DNA from: an uncultured Rikenellaceae bacterium
GTDB taxonomy: Bacteria > Bacteroidota > Bacteroidia > Bacteroidales > Rikenellaceae
Assembly: GCA_944325305.1 (NCBI GenBank)
Contig: CALUZO010000013.1
Span: forward strand, 1 to 64,000
Direction of reading: 5' to 3'
DNA: 64,000 nucleotides
Positions 52,438 to 61,872 of the stretch are shown piece after piece; positions within the stretch are counted from its first letter, which is position 1, and each line of letters starts with the position of its first letter. The position numbers and the translations under genes were made by a program. The notes beneath the pieces are model-generated. The model ran no database searches. It saw only the letters and a list, made by a program, of their open reading frames with translations, and had not been told where the DNA came from.

Positions 52438-53412
52438 ATGAATACGAGAGAAAAACTTTTAGGAATGTTCGAAGAATACCTCTCTTCGATAGAGTTTCCG
52501 CAGCAACCGTCCAAATTGTACGAACCGATATCGTATTCGCTTCTTGACGGGGGTAAACGTGTGAGACCTGCCTTGCTCTTGATTGCGGCCGACATATTCG
52601 GGGCCAGACCGGAAGATGCCATGCCGTGTGCCGGTGCCGTTGAGATGTTTCACAATTTTACGTTGCTGCACGACGACATTATGGATAACGCCGCGGTCAG
52701 ACGCGGCAAATCGTCGGTACATGCCAAGTGGGGGAGTAACGTGGCGATACTTTCCGGAGATGCAATGGTGATATGTTCCTACAAACTTCTCCAGCAGGCT
52801 CCGGCAGGGGTGTTGCCCGCCGTTATGGCTGAATTCAACAAAATGGCCCTCGAAGTGTGTGAGGGACAGCAATTCGATCTGGATTTCGAATCGCGCGAGG
52901 ATGTTTCTTTAGACGAGTATATGAACATGATTCGTCTCAAGACGGCCGTGCTTTTTGCCGGTTCGGCAAAGATAGGAGGCCTGGTGGCAGGAGCTTCTCC
53001 AGAGGAATGCGAGCTTCTCTATGCTTTCGGACTCGAACTCGGGATGGCATTCCAGCTGCAGGACGATTATCTGGATACATATGGAACTGCGGATGTGCTC
53101 GGCAAGAATATAGGAGGCGATATCGGGGAAGGTAAAAAGACATTCCTGACCATAACGGCACTCAACGAGGCCGGGGCTGCGACGAGGCGTGCCATGCTCG
53201 CTACTTTCAACGAAAAGAAGTTGCCGCTGGGTCACAAAATGGGGCGTATCAAGACCATCTACAATTCCCTGGACGTGCCTGAGATCACCCGTAGGGAGGT
53301 GAAGAAATATCTCGACAGCGCTACGGCAGCGCTCGGGAAACTCGAAGCCGGAGGTCGGGATGTGACATTGTTGCGCGAGATGGTCGATGCCCTTGCAAAC
53401 CGAAATAAATAA
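52438..53412 (+). CDS. polyprenyl (farnesyl/geranylgeranyl-type) diphosphate synthase
   Basis: 324 residues. First Asp-rich motif DDIMD in FTLLHDDIMDNAAVRRG and second DDYLD in QLQDDYLDTYG bind the Mg-diphosphates; GGKRVRPALLL binds isopentenyl diphosphate. The residue five before the first Asp is Phe, and the motif spacing is DDxxD, which by family rules points to a short product (C15-C20) rather than the long-chain quinone-tail enzyme. It condenses isopentenyl diphosphate units in the cytoplasm. It ends 16 bp before the U32 gene, likely an operon. Confidence 0.88.
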   Translation: MNTREKLLGMFEEYLSSIEFPQQPSKLYEPISYSLLDGGKRVRPALLLIAADIFGARPEDAMPCAGAVEMFHNFTLLHDDIMDNAAVRRGKSSVHAKWGSNVAILSGDAMVICSYKLLQQAPAGVLPAVMAEFNKMALEVCEGQQFDLDFESREDVSLDEYMNMIRLKTAVLFAGSAKIGGLVAGASPEECELLYAFGLELGMAFQLQDDYLDTYGTADVLGKNIGGDIGEGKKTFLTITALNEAGAATRRAMLATFNEKKLPLGHKMGRIKTIYNSLDVPEITRREVKKYLDSATAALGKLEAGGRDVTLLREMVDALANRNK

Positions 53413-53428
53413 CATTTCTGATCTGGGA

Positions 53429-54676
53429 ATGCGCAGAACAGATATTGAAATAATGGCTCCGGTGGGATCATGGGAGTCGTTGCATGCCGCAATAAAGGGC
53501 GGAGCCGATTCTGTATATTTTGGTGTCGGACAACTCAACATGCGGGCGCGGTCGACGGTTAATTTCACGCTCGACGACCTCGGCCGGATAGTGGAAACGG
53601 CTCACGAAAACAACCTGAAGGCCTACCTCACACTGAATACGATTATTTACGATGACGAGATGGCTGCAATGCGTTCGATCGTCGATCGAGCCGTTGCCGA
53701 AGGTGTCGATGCTGTCATAGCATCCGACCAGGCGGCGATACTCTATGCGGCGCAGGCCGGAATGGAGGTGCATATATCGACACAGCTCAACGTTTCCAAT
53801 CTCGAGGCGGTAAGCTTCTTCTCCAGATGGGCGGATGTGATGGTGCTGGCACGTGAATTGGATCTGGCGCGGATAAAAGCCATCAACGAAGGGATTATAC
53901 GTGACGATATAAGAGGGCCCCGCGGTGAACTTGTCAAGATAGAGATGTTTGCACACGGAGCGTTGTGTATGGCCGTGTCGGGTAAATGTTACCTGAGCCT
54001 GCACGATAACGGCCACTCGGCCAACAGGGGTGCATGCAGGCAGATATGCCGTCGATCGTTCGTACTCACCGATCGTGAAACAGGCGAAGAGATAGCTGTC
54101 GAAGGAAAATATCTGCTTTCTCCGAAGGATTTGTGTACGCTCGAGTTTCTCGATAAATTCATAGATGCGGGTGTCAGGGTCTTGAAGATAGAGGGCCGCG
54201 CACGTTCGGCCGACTACGTAAAGCGGGTCTGCGAAACATATAACGAGGCTTTACGGGCCATAGAATCAGGCTGTTACACTCCAGAAAAGATAGCAGAGTT
54301 GACAGCTGGGGTTTCCGAGGTATTCAACCGCGGTTTCTGGGGCGGTTATTATCTTGGTTCGCCGGTGCCGGAAATAACCAAGGCCTACGGTTCCTCCGCG
54401 ACAAAACGGAGGATCTATGTGGGCAAGGTTACCAATTATTTCAAGAAGGTAGGCGTGGCCGAGATTATGATAGAGGCTGTGCCGTTGGAACGGGACCGTG
54501 AGATCATCTTCACGGGCGAAACAACAGGTATTGTCGAAATGACGGCAAACGAAATATTCGTGGATGAAAAGCCTGCCGAAGTGGCATTGCAGAGGAAATA
54601 TTGCTCGATAAAGACTCCGGAACCCGTGCGTCGCGGCGACAAACTCTATAAAATAATCAGCGCCGACGAATTGTGA
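53429..54676 (+). CDS. peptidase U32-family protein, TrhP/RlhA-like
   Basis: 415 residues from the ATG at 53429 (MRRTDIEIMAPVGSWESLHAAIKGGADSVYFG); a start inside the previous gene at 53387 is possible but adds unconserved sequence. TIM-barrel U32 core with STQLNVSN and EMFAHGALCMAVSGKCYLS. The Cys set GKCYLS...RGACRQICRR fits an Fe-S-bearing U32 protein, and KDLCTLEFLDKFIDAGVRVLKIEGRAR is the family signature. Related proteins hydroxylate tRNA (TrhP) or 23S rRNA (RlhA) using prephenate-derived chemistry rather than acting as proteases. TrhP is the closer match by length. Confidence 0.85.
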   Translation: MRRTDIEIMAPVGSWESLHAAIKGGADSVYFGVGQLNMRARSTVNFTLDDLGRIVETAHENNLKAYLTLNTIIYDDEMAAMRSIVDRAVAEGVDAVIASDQAAILYAAQAGMEVHISTQLNVSNLEAVSFFSRWADVMVLARELDLARIKAINEGIIRDDIRGPRGELVKIEMFAHGALCMAVSGKCYLSLHDNGHSANRGACRQICRRSFVLTDRETGEEIAVEGKYLLSPKDLCTLEFLDKFIDAGVRVLKIEGRARSADYVKRVCETYNEALRAIESGCYTPEKIAELTAGVSEVFNRGFWGGYYLGSPVPEITKAYGSSATKRRIYVGKVTNYFKKVGVAEIMIEAVPLERDREIIFTGETTGIVEMTANEIFVDEKPAEVALQRKYCSIKTPEPVRRGDKLYKIISADEL

Positions 54677-54911
54677 TACAGCGTGCCGATTGTCTCATGT
54701 ACTGCCGGGATTGATCTTGGCTCGATTCCGACTGCGGCGTAAAGGAGGCCTTTTCGGGTAGTTTACGATTTGTTCCGTATATTCTTTCTATTTTTCGGTG
54801 CATGGATATGGGCGATCTCGGTCGCTCTATGCCTGTATGGTTCCGGTCGGCAGGAATATTGTCATGAACCGAACCGGAACGGCATAAATCCTGCCAACGA
54901 TATTATGTCTG

Positions 54912-56150
54912 TCAAAGCAAATGGGCTATTTTTTCGAGTCCTGTCGCTCTCGATCCCTTGACCAGAATCAGACGTCCTGTTATAGGGTGGTCTTTTAGGA
55001 ACTCAACCAGAGCATCGGTATCTCGGAATAGCTTTCGTTGACCTGTTGTCGGAACCTTTGAGGCCGCTTTTGCAAGCTTTGGCCCTACCAGGTATTGCTC
55101 TTCGATATTATTTGCGGCGAGCAATTCGAGTATGTCGATATGTCCGCTTTTGGAGTAATCTCCGAGTTCTCCCATGTCACCCAATATGACTGCTACGGGT
55201 AGTTCTGCCGTCTCGTTGCACAGATTTTCGATAGCGGAACGCATGCTGGTGGGATTGGCGTTGTAGCAGTCGAGGATAACGGTATTCTTGTCGGTTTCTA
55301 CCCGTTGCGATCGCATGTTGTCTGGTTTGTAATCGGCTATGGCTTCTTTTATATTGCCTTCCGCTATGCCGAAGTATCGTCCTACGGCTACGGCAGCGGC
55401 GATATTCTGGAGGTTGTAATCTCCGACAAGATTGTTCTCGATGCCTTCCGCTGCGTGAACCGAATAACCTATTACTTCGAGTCCGCCGCGTTCATGCACC
55501 ATACGGTCGAGTGTTTGGTCTTCTGCTCTCACAAAAGCTTTGCCTCCGGTTTCCGACAGATAATCATACAGTTCACCTTTCGCTCTTTGGACGCCCTCGG
55601 GACTGCCGAATCCTTCGAGGTGCGCCAGTCCTACATTCGTTATCAGTCCGTAGTTCGGTTGCGCTATGTCGCAAAGCGCCGCGATTTCGCCCGGATTGTT
55701 GGCGCCCATTTCGACTACGCCCAGTTCGGTTCCCGTGTCGAACGACAGCAGTGTGAGCGGGACCCCGATATGGTTGTTGAAGTTGCCTTTGGTCGATCCG
55801 ACATTGAAATTGCGCTCAAGGACCTTGGTTATCAGTTCTTTGGTTGTGGTCTTTCCGTTCGAGCCTGTTATGGCGAGGATGGGGAGGCCGAGTGCCTGAC
55901 GATGCTCGGATGCGAGTTGCTGTAATGCCGCGAGGACATCCGGAACAAGGATATAGCGATGGTCGGCAACTACTGCTGGATCATCCACGATGGCATATGC
56001 CGCACCACTGTAAAGGGCCTGTTTGGCATACACATTTCCGTCGAATCTGGCACCGCGCAATGCAAAAAACAACGAACCTTCCGGAATGTTCCGGCTGTCG
56101 GTAGTGACGCGCGGATATTCGGCAAAGAGTCTATATAAATTTGTCTCCAT
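54912..56150 (-). CDS. murF: UDP-N-acetylmuramoyl-tripeptide--D-alanyl-D-alanine ligase
   Basis: 412 residues, slightly shorter than the E. coli enzyme (452). Mur ligase order: N-terminal TTDSRNIPEGSLFFALRGARFDGN, ATP P-loop AITGSNGKTTTKELI, VVEMGANNPGEIAALCDIAQPNYGLITNVGLAHLEGFGS, and NTVILDCYNANPTSMRSAIE for the C-terminal domain. It adds D-Ala-D-Ala to UDP-MurNAc-tripeptide, the last cytoplasmic step of peptidoglycan precursor synthesis. Its start overlaps the end of the manC-like gene by 20 bp, so the two are co-transcribed. Confidence 0.95.
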   Translation of the reverse strand: METNLYRLFAEYPRVTTDSRNIPEGSLFFALRGARFDGNVYAKQALYSGAAYAIVDDPAVVADHRYILVPDVLAALQQLASEHRQALGLPILAITGSNGKTTTKELITKVLERNFNVGSTKGNFNNHIGVPLTLLSFDTGTELGVVEMGANNPGEIAALCDIAQPNYGLITNVGLAHLEGFGSPEGVQRAKGELYDYLSETGGKAFVRAEDQTLDRMVHERGGLEVIGYSVHAAEGIENNLVGDYNLQNIAAAVAVGRYFGIAEGNIKEAIADYKPDNMRSQRVETDKNTVILDCYNANPTSMRSAIENLCNETAELPVAVILGDMGELGDYSKSGHIDILELLAANNIEEQYLVGPKLAKAASKVPTTGQRKLFRDTDALVEFLKDHPITGRLILVKGSRATGLEKIAHLL

Positions 56151-57213
56151 ATTTGAATCTGACTTCGTCGATATACGCCTTGATAGTTTGCTCGTTCGAA
56201 CGCGGACATATCATCAAGACATTTCCGTTTTCTACCACTATGTAGTTTTCCAGTCCGTCTATCATGACGAGTTTGTCTGCCGATGTCTTTATTATGCAGT
56301 TGCTGGTATTTACGAGTACGTTGTCTCCCGATGAGACATTGCCGTTCCCGTCTTTGTGCGAGTGTTCGTACAGGGCGTTCCAGGTTCCGATATCGGACCA
56401 GCCGAATTCGGTGCAGTTGACCCATACGTTATCGGCTTTTTCCATTACGCCTATGTCTATCGAAACGCTTTTGCATTCCGGGTAGATTTTCTTTATGCTC
56501 GCTGTTTCGTAAGGTGTATTGTAATCCTGGGCGACAGAGTTGAACAGACCGTACATTTCTGGCAGCAGTTCGCGTATTGCCGTACGTATGGTTCTGGTGT
56601 TCCAGATGAATATTCCCGAGTTCCAGAAAAATTCGCCGCTGCTCAGGAATACTTTTGCCATTTCGAGGTCCGGTTTTTCGGTGAATGTCTTGACCTTGCA
56701 TATTCCTTCCGGATCTTTGCACGCTCCGTCGACCTGTATGTAGCCGTAGCCTGTGTTTGGGTGGTCGGGTCTTATTCCGATTGTCATCATTGCGTCGCCG
56801 TCGCCTATGAAATCCACGCACTCGCCGATTACATTCCTGAATCTTTTTTCGTCGGCTATGTAGTGGTCGCTGGGGGTCACTATCATCATTGAGTCGGGAT
56901 CGATTGCGTTAAGGCGGAAAGCAGCGTAAGCCACGCATGGAGCGGTATTGCGTCCTATGGGTTCGCTCAGTACCTGGTCGGGATTGAGCTCTGGCAACTG
57001 TTCGAGTACGGTATCTTTATATGCCGCATTGGTTACCACAAGAAAATTCTCTGCAGGCACGATTGCATTGAACCTTTCGTATGTAGCTCTGAGAAAGGTT
57101 TTGCCTGTTCCGAGGATGTCGAGAAATTGCTTCGGCTTCGATGCACGGCTCATGGGCCAGAAGCGGCTACCTATGCCGCCTGCCATTATTACGCAATAAG
57201 TTTTTTTATACAT
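56131..57213 (-). CDS. mannose-1-phosphate guanylyltransferase
   Basis: 360 residues. Nucleotidyltransferase motif CVIMAGGIGSRFWPMSRASKPKQFL binds GTP, followed by VVTNAAYKD, SEPIGRNTAPCVAYAA, VTPSDHYI, FWNSGIFIWNTR and a short left-handed beta-helix tail. No phosphomannose isomerase domain is fused, so this is the single-function form (ManC/RfbM type). It makes GDP-mannose for surface polysaccharide and glycoprotein sugars. First gene of the pair with murF; TATCTTTG box at 57273-57280. Confidence 0.93.
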   Translation of the reverse strand: MYKKTYCVIMAGGIGSRFWPMSRASKPKQFLDILGTGKTFLRATYERFNAIVPAENFLVVTNAAYKDTVLEQLPELNPDQVLSEPIGRNTAPCVAYAAFRLNAIDPDSMMIVTPSDHYIADEKRFRNVIGECVDFIGDGDAMMTIGIRPDHPNTGYGYIQVDGACKDPEGICKVKTFTEKPDLEMAKVFLSSGEFFWNSGIFIWNTRTIRTAIRELLPEMYGLFNSVAQDYNTPYETASIKKIYPECKSVSIDIGVMEKADNVWVNCTEFGWSDIGTWNALYEHSHKDGNGNVSSGDNVLVNTSNCIIKTSADKLVMIDGLENYIVVENGNVLMICPRSNEQTIKAYIDEVRFKYGDKFI

Positions 57214-57272
57214 TATGCCCTTTGTTTCGTAAGTTTGGAATGGGAGGCTCCCACAACTGTTTTTTTACGATG

Positions 57273-57280
57273 CAAAGATA
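57273..57280 (-). promoter_or_regulatory. -7 box of the manC-murF pair
   Basis: TATCTTTG on the minus strand 59 nt before the ATG at 57213. Confidence 0.65.
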
Positions 57281-57389
57281 TTGAAATAATGGTAAAATAC
57301 CTTATGGGATTTGTCTGTGATACTGACAATATTCGGGCCAAAACGGCGTAATATTTGCTTTCAGCTACCCGATGATAAACTCTTTCTGT

Positions 57390-57397
57390 TACCTTTG
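57390..57397 (+). promoter_or_regulatory. -7 box of pssA
   Basis: TACCTTTG, 67 nt before the pssA ATG at 57465. Confidence 0.65.
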
Positions 57398-57464
57398 TAC
57401 GGAATTGGAGCTTTGAAACGTGCCGATGATGTGCGAGAATCGAAATGTATAAAGAAAATATGTG

Positions 57465-58154
57465 ATGAAACCCCGGTATTTTACTATCCCGAACTTATTG
57501 ACTCTCGGTAATCTTTTGTGTGGATCTCTGGCTGCATATTATGCTTTTGCGGTCGGCGATCTGAGAACGGTGTTTTGGCTGGTGGTGATTGCAGCCGTTT
57601 TAGATTTTTTCGACGGTTTTGCCGCTCGCATGCTCAACTCTTTTTCTCCGATAGGCAAGGAACTCGATTCGCTTGCCGATATGGTCAGTTTTGGATTGGT
57701 TCCGGCGGCGTCACTTTTTCGGCTCTATGTTCTTGCGGACGGAACGCAGCCTTTCGGGTTTATAATATTTATAGTGACACTGTTCTCGGCACTCCGTCTT
57801 GCCAAGTTCAATATCGACGAAAACCAGACAGAAGAGTTCATAGGACTTAATACTCCTGCCAATACGCTGCTTATCACATCGTTCGCATATATTTATTCAG
57901 ACGGGATTCTGCCTGTAAGTCCCGAGTGGCTGATTGCAGGAGCTGTTGTTCTTGCCGTTATGCTGATAGTCCCGGTCAGGATGTTCTCGCTGAAGTTCAA
58001 GAATTTCTCCTTTCGCGATAATGCGCTCAGGTATATTTTTCTTGCTTTTGCCTTTGCGTCGTTGGCTCTGTTCGGGGTCGCTGCGGTGCCAGTGGTTATG
58101 ACGATGTATATAATTGTGTCGCTTGTACGTGATCTGTTCAGTCCAAAAAGCTGA
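57465..58154 (+). CDS. pssA: CDP-diacylglycerol--serine O-phosphatidyltransferase
   Basis: 229 residues from the ATG at 57465 (a GTG directly before is ignored). The CDP-alcohol phosphatidyltransferase motif D-G-x2-A-R-x8-G-x3-D-x3-D is complete in DFFDGFAARMLNS through FSPIGKELDSLADMVSFG. Multiple hydrophobic segments and the N-terminus RYFTIPNLLTLGNLLCGSLAAYYAF fit the membrane-bound type II serine enzyme of Gram-positives and Bacteroidota. It makes phosphatidylserine, the precursor of phosphatidylethanolamine; the decarboxylase gene is not adjacent. Confidence 0.92.
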   Translation: MKPRYFTIPNLLTLGNLLCGSLAAYYAFAVGDLRTVFWLVVIAAVLDFFDGFAARMLNSFSPIGKELDSLADMVSFGLVPAASLFRLYVLADGTQPFGFIIFIVTLFSALRLAKFNIDENQTEEFIGLNTPANTLLITSFAYIYSDGILPVSPEWLIAGAVVLAVMLIVPVRMFSLKFKNFSFRDNALRYIFLAFAFASLALFGVAAVPVVMTMYIIVSLVRDLFSPKS

Positions 58155-58202
58155 ATGTCAGCGTGTATGACATCCCGGCAGACCATTTATAATATTTTTT
58201 AT

Positions 58203-58210
58203 TATCTTTG
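58203..58210 (+). promoter_or_regulatory. -7 box of the porin-like gene
   Basis: TATCTTTG, 72 nt before the ATG at 58283. Confidence 0.65.
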
Positions 58211-58282
58211 CCGCGGAAATAACTACGGGCTGGGAAAATACGAAATCTGTTTTCTGTCCGTTGTATCTCAAAAAATCGGCTT

Positions 58283-60376
58283 ATGCGTAGGGCCATATTG
58301 CGAATAATATTCATCATTGCGGCAGGAGTTGTATTCGGCCTGTTTTTGCCTGCCCGTTCCTATTCGCAAAGCACGTTCGACGATACGTACGATTATGACA
58401 ACGTTTACGACGGCTACGATGTGGATGATTACGGAGGAAACCCTTTTGAAAACCCCGATGACGAGATTCAAGAGGACACCACGACAAAAAAGCCTAAAGT
58501 GCGCAAACCCCTCGAATCATATTTTTTCGATGATTCGGTGAGACAGTACCACAATTTCAAATGGTCGGTGGATACATACCGCAACCGTGTGAAGATGTCT
58601 AATATAGACACGTTGCTGAACAACCTGCAACTTGACTTCCCGTTCGAACGCAACGGTGTAGGCGATGCTTATCAGGGGCCTTTGGGCGGGGCTTCCGTAC
58701 CGTACAGCTATTTCGACAGGCCGCAGTTCCAGGATTTCAGCTTCGCCCGCGGTTATTATTCATATTACTGGACTCCCGATAATGCACCCTACTATAATGT
58801 CAAGTCTCCGTTCACCCAGTTCCAGTACTATACTGCCGGACAGAAGATAATGGCCGAGGAGAACTTCGAAATCAGGCATGCGCAAAACATATCACCCTCG
58901 TCCGGATTTAATTTCGACTATAAGAGCAGGGGTACGAGAGGACAGTATGAATGGCAGAAAATGCGCGACAAGAATCTTTCGGTCGGGTTCTCGCATACGG
59001 GTAAGAAATATACCATACATGCAGGATATATCTACAATGCGGTTCTGAATCAGGAGAACGGTGGCGTCACAGACGACCGTCTCATTACTGATACGGTCAT
59101 CGACCTTACAAAGGCTATTCCGGTAAGGCTTATGGATGCCGAGAATACTATCAAGAACAATACCTATTATGTCGTGCAATCGTATGGGATTCCGCTGCGT
59201 AGGCTTACAGACGAGGATTTTTCGATAGCCGATCGCTCATCGGTATTTGTCGGACATGTCTTCGAATATGACAGATGGTTCCGTAAATATAACGACACCA
59301 AGGCAGAGAGCGGCGATTTTTATGAGAACTGGTACATAAATCCGACCATTACTGCCGATTCCGTATTCGAATCGCGTCTGACCAACAGAGTATTCGTACA
59401 GTTGCAACCCTGGGACCGTAACGGCGTTATCGGAACGATCGATGCGGGTGCGGGAGTTGATATGCACAAATTCTACATGTTTGACCCGAACTACTTCATT
59501 TCCGGGAACAGGCATGAACAGAAAGAGACCAGTTATTACGTTTACGGATCGATAGACGGAAAGGTCAGCCGCTATTTCAACTGGGGAGGTGACATCATGT
59601 TCCATCCGGCAGGATATAAAAGCGGCGATCTGCAATTCGGGGCGAACGCCTCTTTGAGTGCCTATATAAAAGGCAGGCCCGTCACGCTGTCCGGTAATTT
59701 GTCGATCGACCGAGTGTCGCCCGATTACTGGAGCCAGCGATACTTCTCCAACCACTACGTGTGGAGGAACTCCTTTGACAAGGAGAATGAAACCCGTTTC
59801 GAGGTAAAACTCGACATTCCAGCTATCTGCTTCGAGGTGAAAGCCATGAGCAGCGTTGTGACCGACAAGGTCTATTACGACGAAAACGCAATGCCTGCGC
59901 AGCATGACAGCAATGTGAATGTTTCGGGAGTGTATGCTTACAAAGGATTTCGCATACCCGTGAGGAACAGCGAACTCCGGTTAGACCACAGGGTATTGCT
60001 TCAATGGAGTACCTCGCAGAAAGTTATTCCTGTCCCACAGGCAGCAGCTTATCTTTCCTATTATTTCGAATTCAATATTGTCAAGAACGTGCTCAGGTGT
60101 CAGCTCGGTGTAGATGGCAGGTACACTACCGAGTATTATGCCCAGGGCTGGAATCCTGCAACGGCACAGTTTTACAATCAGAGGGAGAAACAGATAGGAG
60201 ACTACATTAAGGCCGACCTCTTTCTTAATGCCAAATGGAAAAGGATGAGGATCTTCCTTAAGCTCGAGCACGCCAACGAGGACATGTTCGGTTCGCGGCA
60301 CTATTTCACGGTGCCTGATTATCCGCTGAACAGGAGGATCTTCAAGTACGGATTCTCGTGGAGTTTCTACGATTAA
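58283..60376 (+). CDS. putative outer-membrane porin (Porin_10 type)
   Basis: 697 residues. Signal peptide IIFIIAAGVVFGLFLPARSYSQ, then a low-complexity acidic stretch rich in Asp, Tyr and Gly (about 31-60). The rest is made of alternating aromatic beta strands with many Y/F-x-N/D turns (FARGYYSYYWTPDNAPYYNVKSPFTQFQYYT, LSVGFSHTGKKYTIHAGYIYN) and finishes in YGFSWSFYD. Segment order and length match the Bacteroidota putative porin family. Its substrate is unknown. It is 41 bp upstream of the lytic transglycosylase gene on the same strand. Confidence 0.82.
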   Translation: MRRAILRIIFIIAAGVVFGLFLPARSYSQSTFDDTYDYDNVYDGYDVDDYGGNPFENPDDEIQEDTTTKKPKVRKPLESYFFDDSVRQYHNFKWSVDTYRNRVKMSNIDTLLNNLQLDFPFERNGVGDAYQGPLGGASVPYSYFDRPQFQDFSFARGYYSYYWTPDNAPYYNVKSPFTQFQYYTAGQKIMAEENFEIRHAQNISPSSGFNFDYKSRGTRGQYEWQKMRDKNLSVGFSHTGKKYTIHAGYIYNAVLNQENGGVTDDRLITDTVIDLTKAIPVRLMDAENTIKNNTYYVVQSYGIPLRRLTDEDFSIADRSSVFVGHVFEYDRWFRKYNDTKAESGDFYENWYINPTITADSVFESRLTNRVFVQLQPWDRNGVIGTIDAGAGVDMHKFYMFDPNYFISGNRHEQKETSYYVYGSIDGKVSRYFNWGGDIMFHPAGYKSGDLQFGANASLSAYIKGRPVTLSGNLSIDRVSPDYWSQRYFSNHYVWRNSFDKENETRFEVKLDIPAICFEVKAMSSVVTDKVYYDENAMPAQHDSNVNVSGVYAYKGFRIPVRNSELRLDHRVLLQWSTSQKVIPVPQAAAYLSYYFEFNIVKNVLRCQLGVDGRYTTEYYAQGWNPATAQFYNQREKQIGDYIKADLFLNAKWKRMRIFLKLEHANEDMFGSRHYFTVPDYPLNRRIFKYGFSWSFYD

Positions 60377-60417
60377 GCTCCGATTGATGCAGGTCAGCAG
60401 CCCGCAGAAATCATTTT

Positions 60418-61797
60418 ATGAACGATAAAAAGTTTTTTTTAGGCGCCGCAGCAGCGGTAACGATCTTTGTAGTTTCGATAATCCTTTACACTACCGGTTC
60501 ACGGAGCGATTCCATGGCCGTTACCTCGTTTGATGCGAGGAAAGAGCTGGTGGTTGTCATGCCTGAAGATATGCCGGGCCTGTTCGTCGAAGATGGTGGA
60601 ATGTTCGGCTATCAGTACGATCTTCTACGGTCTTATGCCGATGCGTCAGGAGTGCCTTTGCGCGTGGTTACGGTTTCGGACGGCAACGCGACACTGAAGA
60701 ATCTCGCTTCCGGTAAAGCGGATATTGCCTTGACAGTATCGCGCAACTTACCCAATGTCAATGACGGGATGGTAGTGTATTCCACATCCTTTGTGATAAT
60801 AGGTCGCCGCACAGATGCCTTGTCTTCGCTGCAGGAACGGACCGGTACATTGTTTGACCGACTCCGCGAAAAGAAGATACTTCTGTCACAGGGATTTAGG
60901 TCTTCGAGAACTTATGACATTCTGTTGGATTCTCTTAAGGGAAGCGATATCTTCATTGCGTCTTCGGATTTTGCGCAGTCAGCCCGTGATCTAACAGAGT
61001 CGAATTACGATTACTACATTTGCGAGAAGAGCGAAGCTCAACTTATATGTGCCTTGAACTGGAATCTGCGCAAGATTCATGAGTTTCCAGAGGATGTAAA
61101 GGTATATGCCTTTTTCGGTCAGCATATTTCTGATCTCGATACCGATTTTGCAGGGTGGTTGGCCGACTATCGCCGGACCAACGAATATACGACGCTCACT
61201 TACCAGTATTTCGATATGGGTGCGACCGAGCGTATTTCCGGGCATTCTGCCGGAGTCATATCTCCTTATGATCACGTTATGCGCGAGGTCGGTGAACGCG
61301 AGGGGGCCGACTGGCGCCTCATGGCTGCAATAGCCTACAGCGAATCGCGTTTCAAACCTAATGTCGTGTCTAATAAAGGGGCAAAAGGCCTTATGCAGAT
61401 CATGCCTGTAGTGGCACGTCAGTTCGGGGTTTCGGATGACGAGGTGATGAATCCGGAGGTGAATCTGACGTTGGCCGTCAAGTTGCTAAACAAGATCGAG
61501 ACCTCGATGAATATTCCTGCAAACGTGCCTTTTAATGACAGAATGTCGCTGGTCCTGGCGAGCTATAACTGTGGGGTAGGGCACGTGGCCGATGCACGCA
61601 GGCTTGCCGTTAAATATGGGATGGATCCCAATTCATGGGACGACGTAGCATATTTCCTTGTCAAGAAATCGGAACCAGAATATTATGGCGATGAGGTGGT
61701 AAGAAACGGGGTTTTCCGAGGAAGCAGCCAGACACTCGGCTTTGTTGAAAGTGTCATGGGTCGTTACAGTTCGTATTGTACTCTTGCCGCGCGGTAA
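60418..61797 (+). CDS. MltF-like membrane-bound lytic murein transglycosylase
   Basis: 459 residues. N-terminal membrane segment (FFLGAAAAVTIFVVSIILYTTG). Residues about 40-270 form a periplasmic amino-acid-binding-like domain (ELVVVMPEDMPGLFVEDGGMFGYQYDLLRSYAD), and 285-459 a soluble lytic transglycosylase domain with catalytic Glu in AIAYSESRFKPNVVSNKGAKGLMQIMP and the downstream NLTLAVKLL and VLASYNCGVGHV motifs. It cleaves the MurNAc-GlcNAc bond with 1,6-anhydro product. MltF of E. coli has the same two-domain layout but is somewhat longer (518). Confidence 0.9.
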   Translation: MNDKKFFLGAAAAVTIFVVSIILYTTGSRSDSMAVTSFDARKELVVVMPEDMPGLFVEDGGMFGYQYDLLRSYADASGVPLRVVTVSDGNATLKNLASGKADIALTVSRNLPNVNDGMVVYSTSFVIIGRRTDALSSLQERTGTLFDRLREKKILLSQGFRSSRTYDILLDSLKGSDIFIASSDFAQSARDLTESNYDYYICEKSEAQLICALNWNLRKIHEFPEDVKVYAFFGQHISDLDTDFAGWLADYRRTNEYTTLTYQYFDMGATERISGHSAGVISPYDHVMREVGEREGADWRLMAAIAYSESRFKPNVVSNKGAKGLMQIMPVVARQFGVSDDEVMNPEVNLTLAVKLLNKIETSMNIPANVPFNDRMSLVLASYNCGVGHVADARRLAVKYGMDPNSWDDVAYFLVKKSEPEYYGDEVVRNGVFRGSSQTLGFVESVMGRYSSYCTLAAR

Positions 61798-61813
61798 GTC
61801 GGCGAAAGAGCAT

Positions 61814-61857
61814 AAATCAAAAGACCGCATCAGTAAAATGATGCGGTCTTTTGATTT
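61814..61857. terminator. bidirectional terminator between the lytic transglycosylase and P-ATPase genes
   Basis: 19-bp perfect stem (61814-61832 with 61839-61857) with a 6-nt loop. A and T tracts on both flanks serve the two convergent genes. Confidence 0.93.
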
Positions 61858-61872
61858 TAGAGATATCCGTCT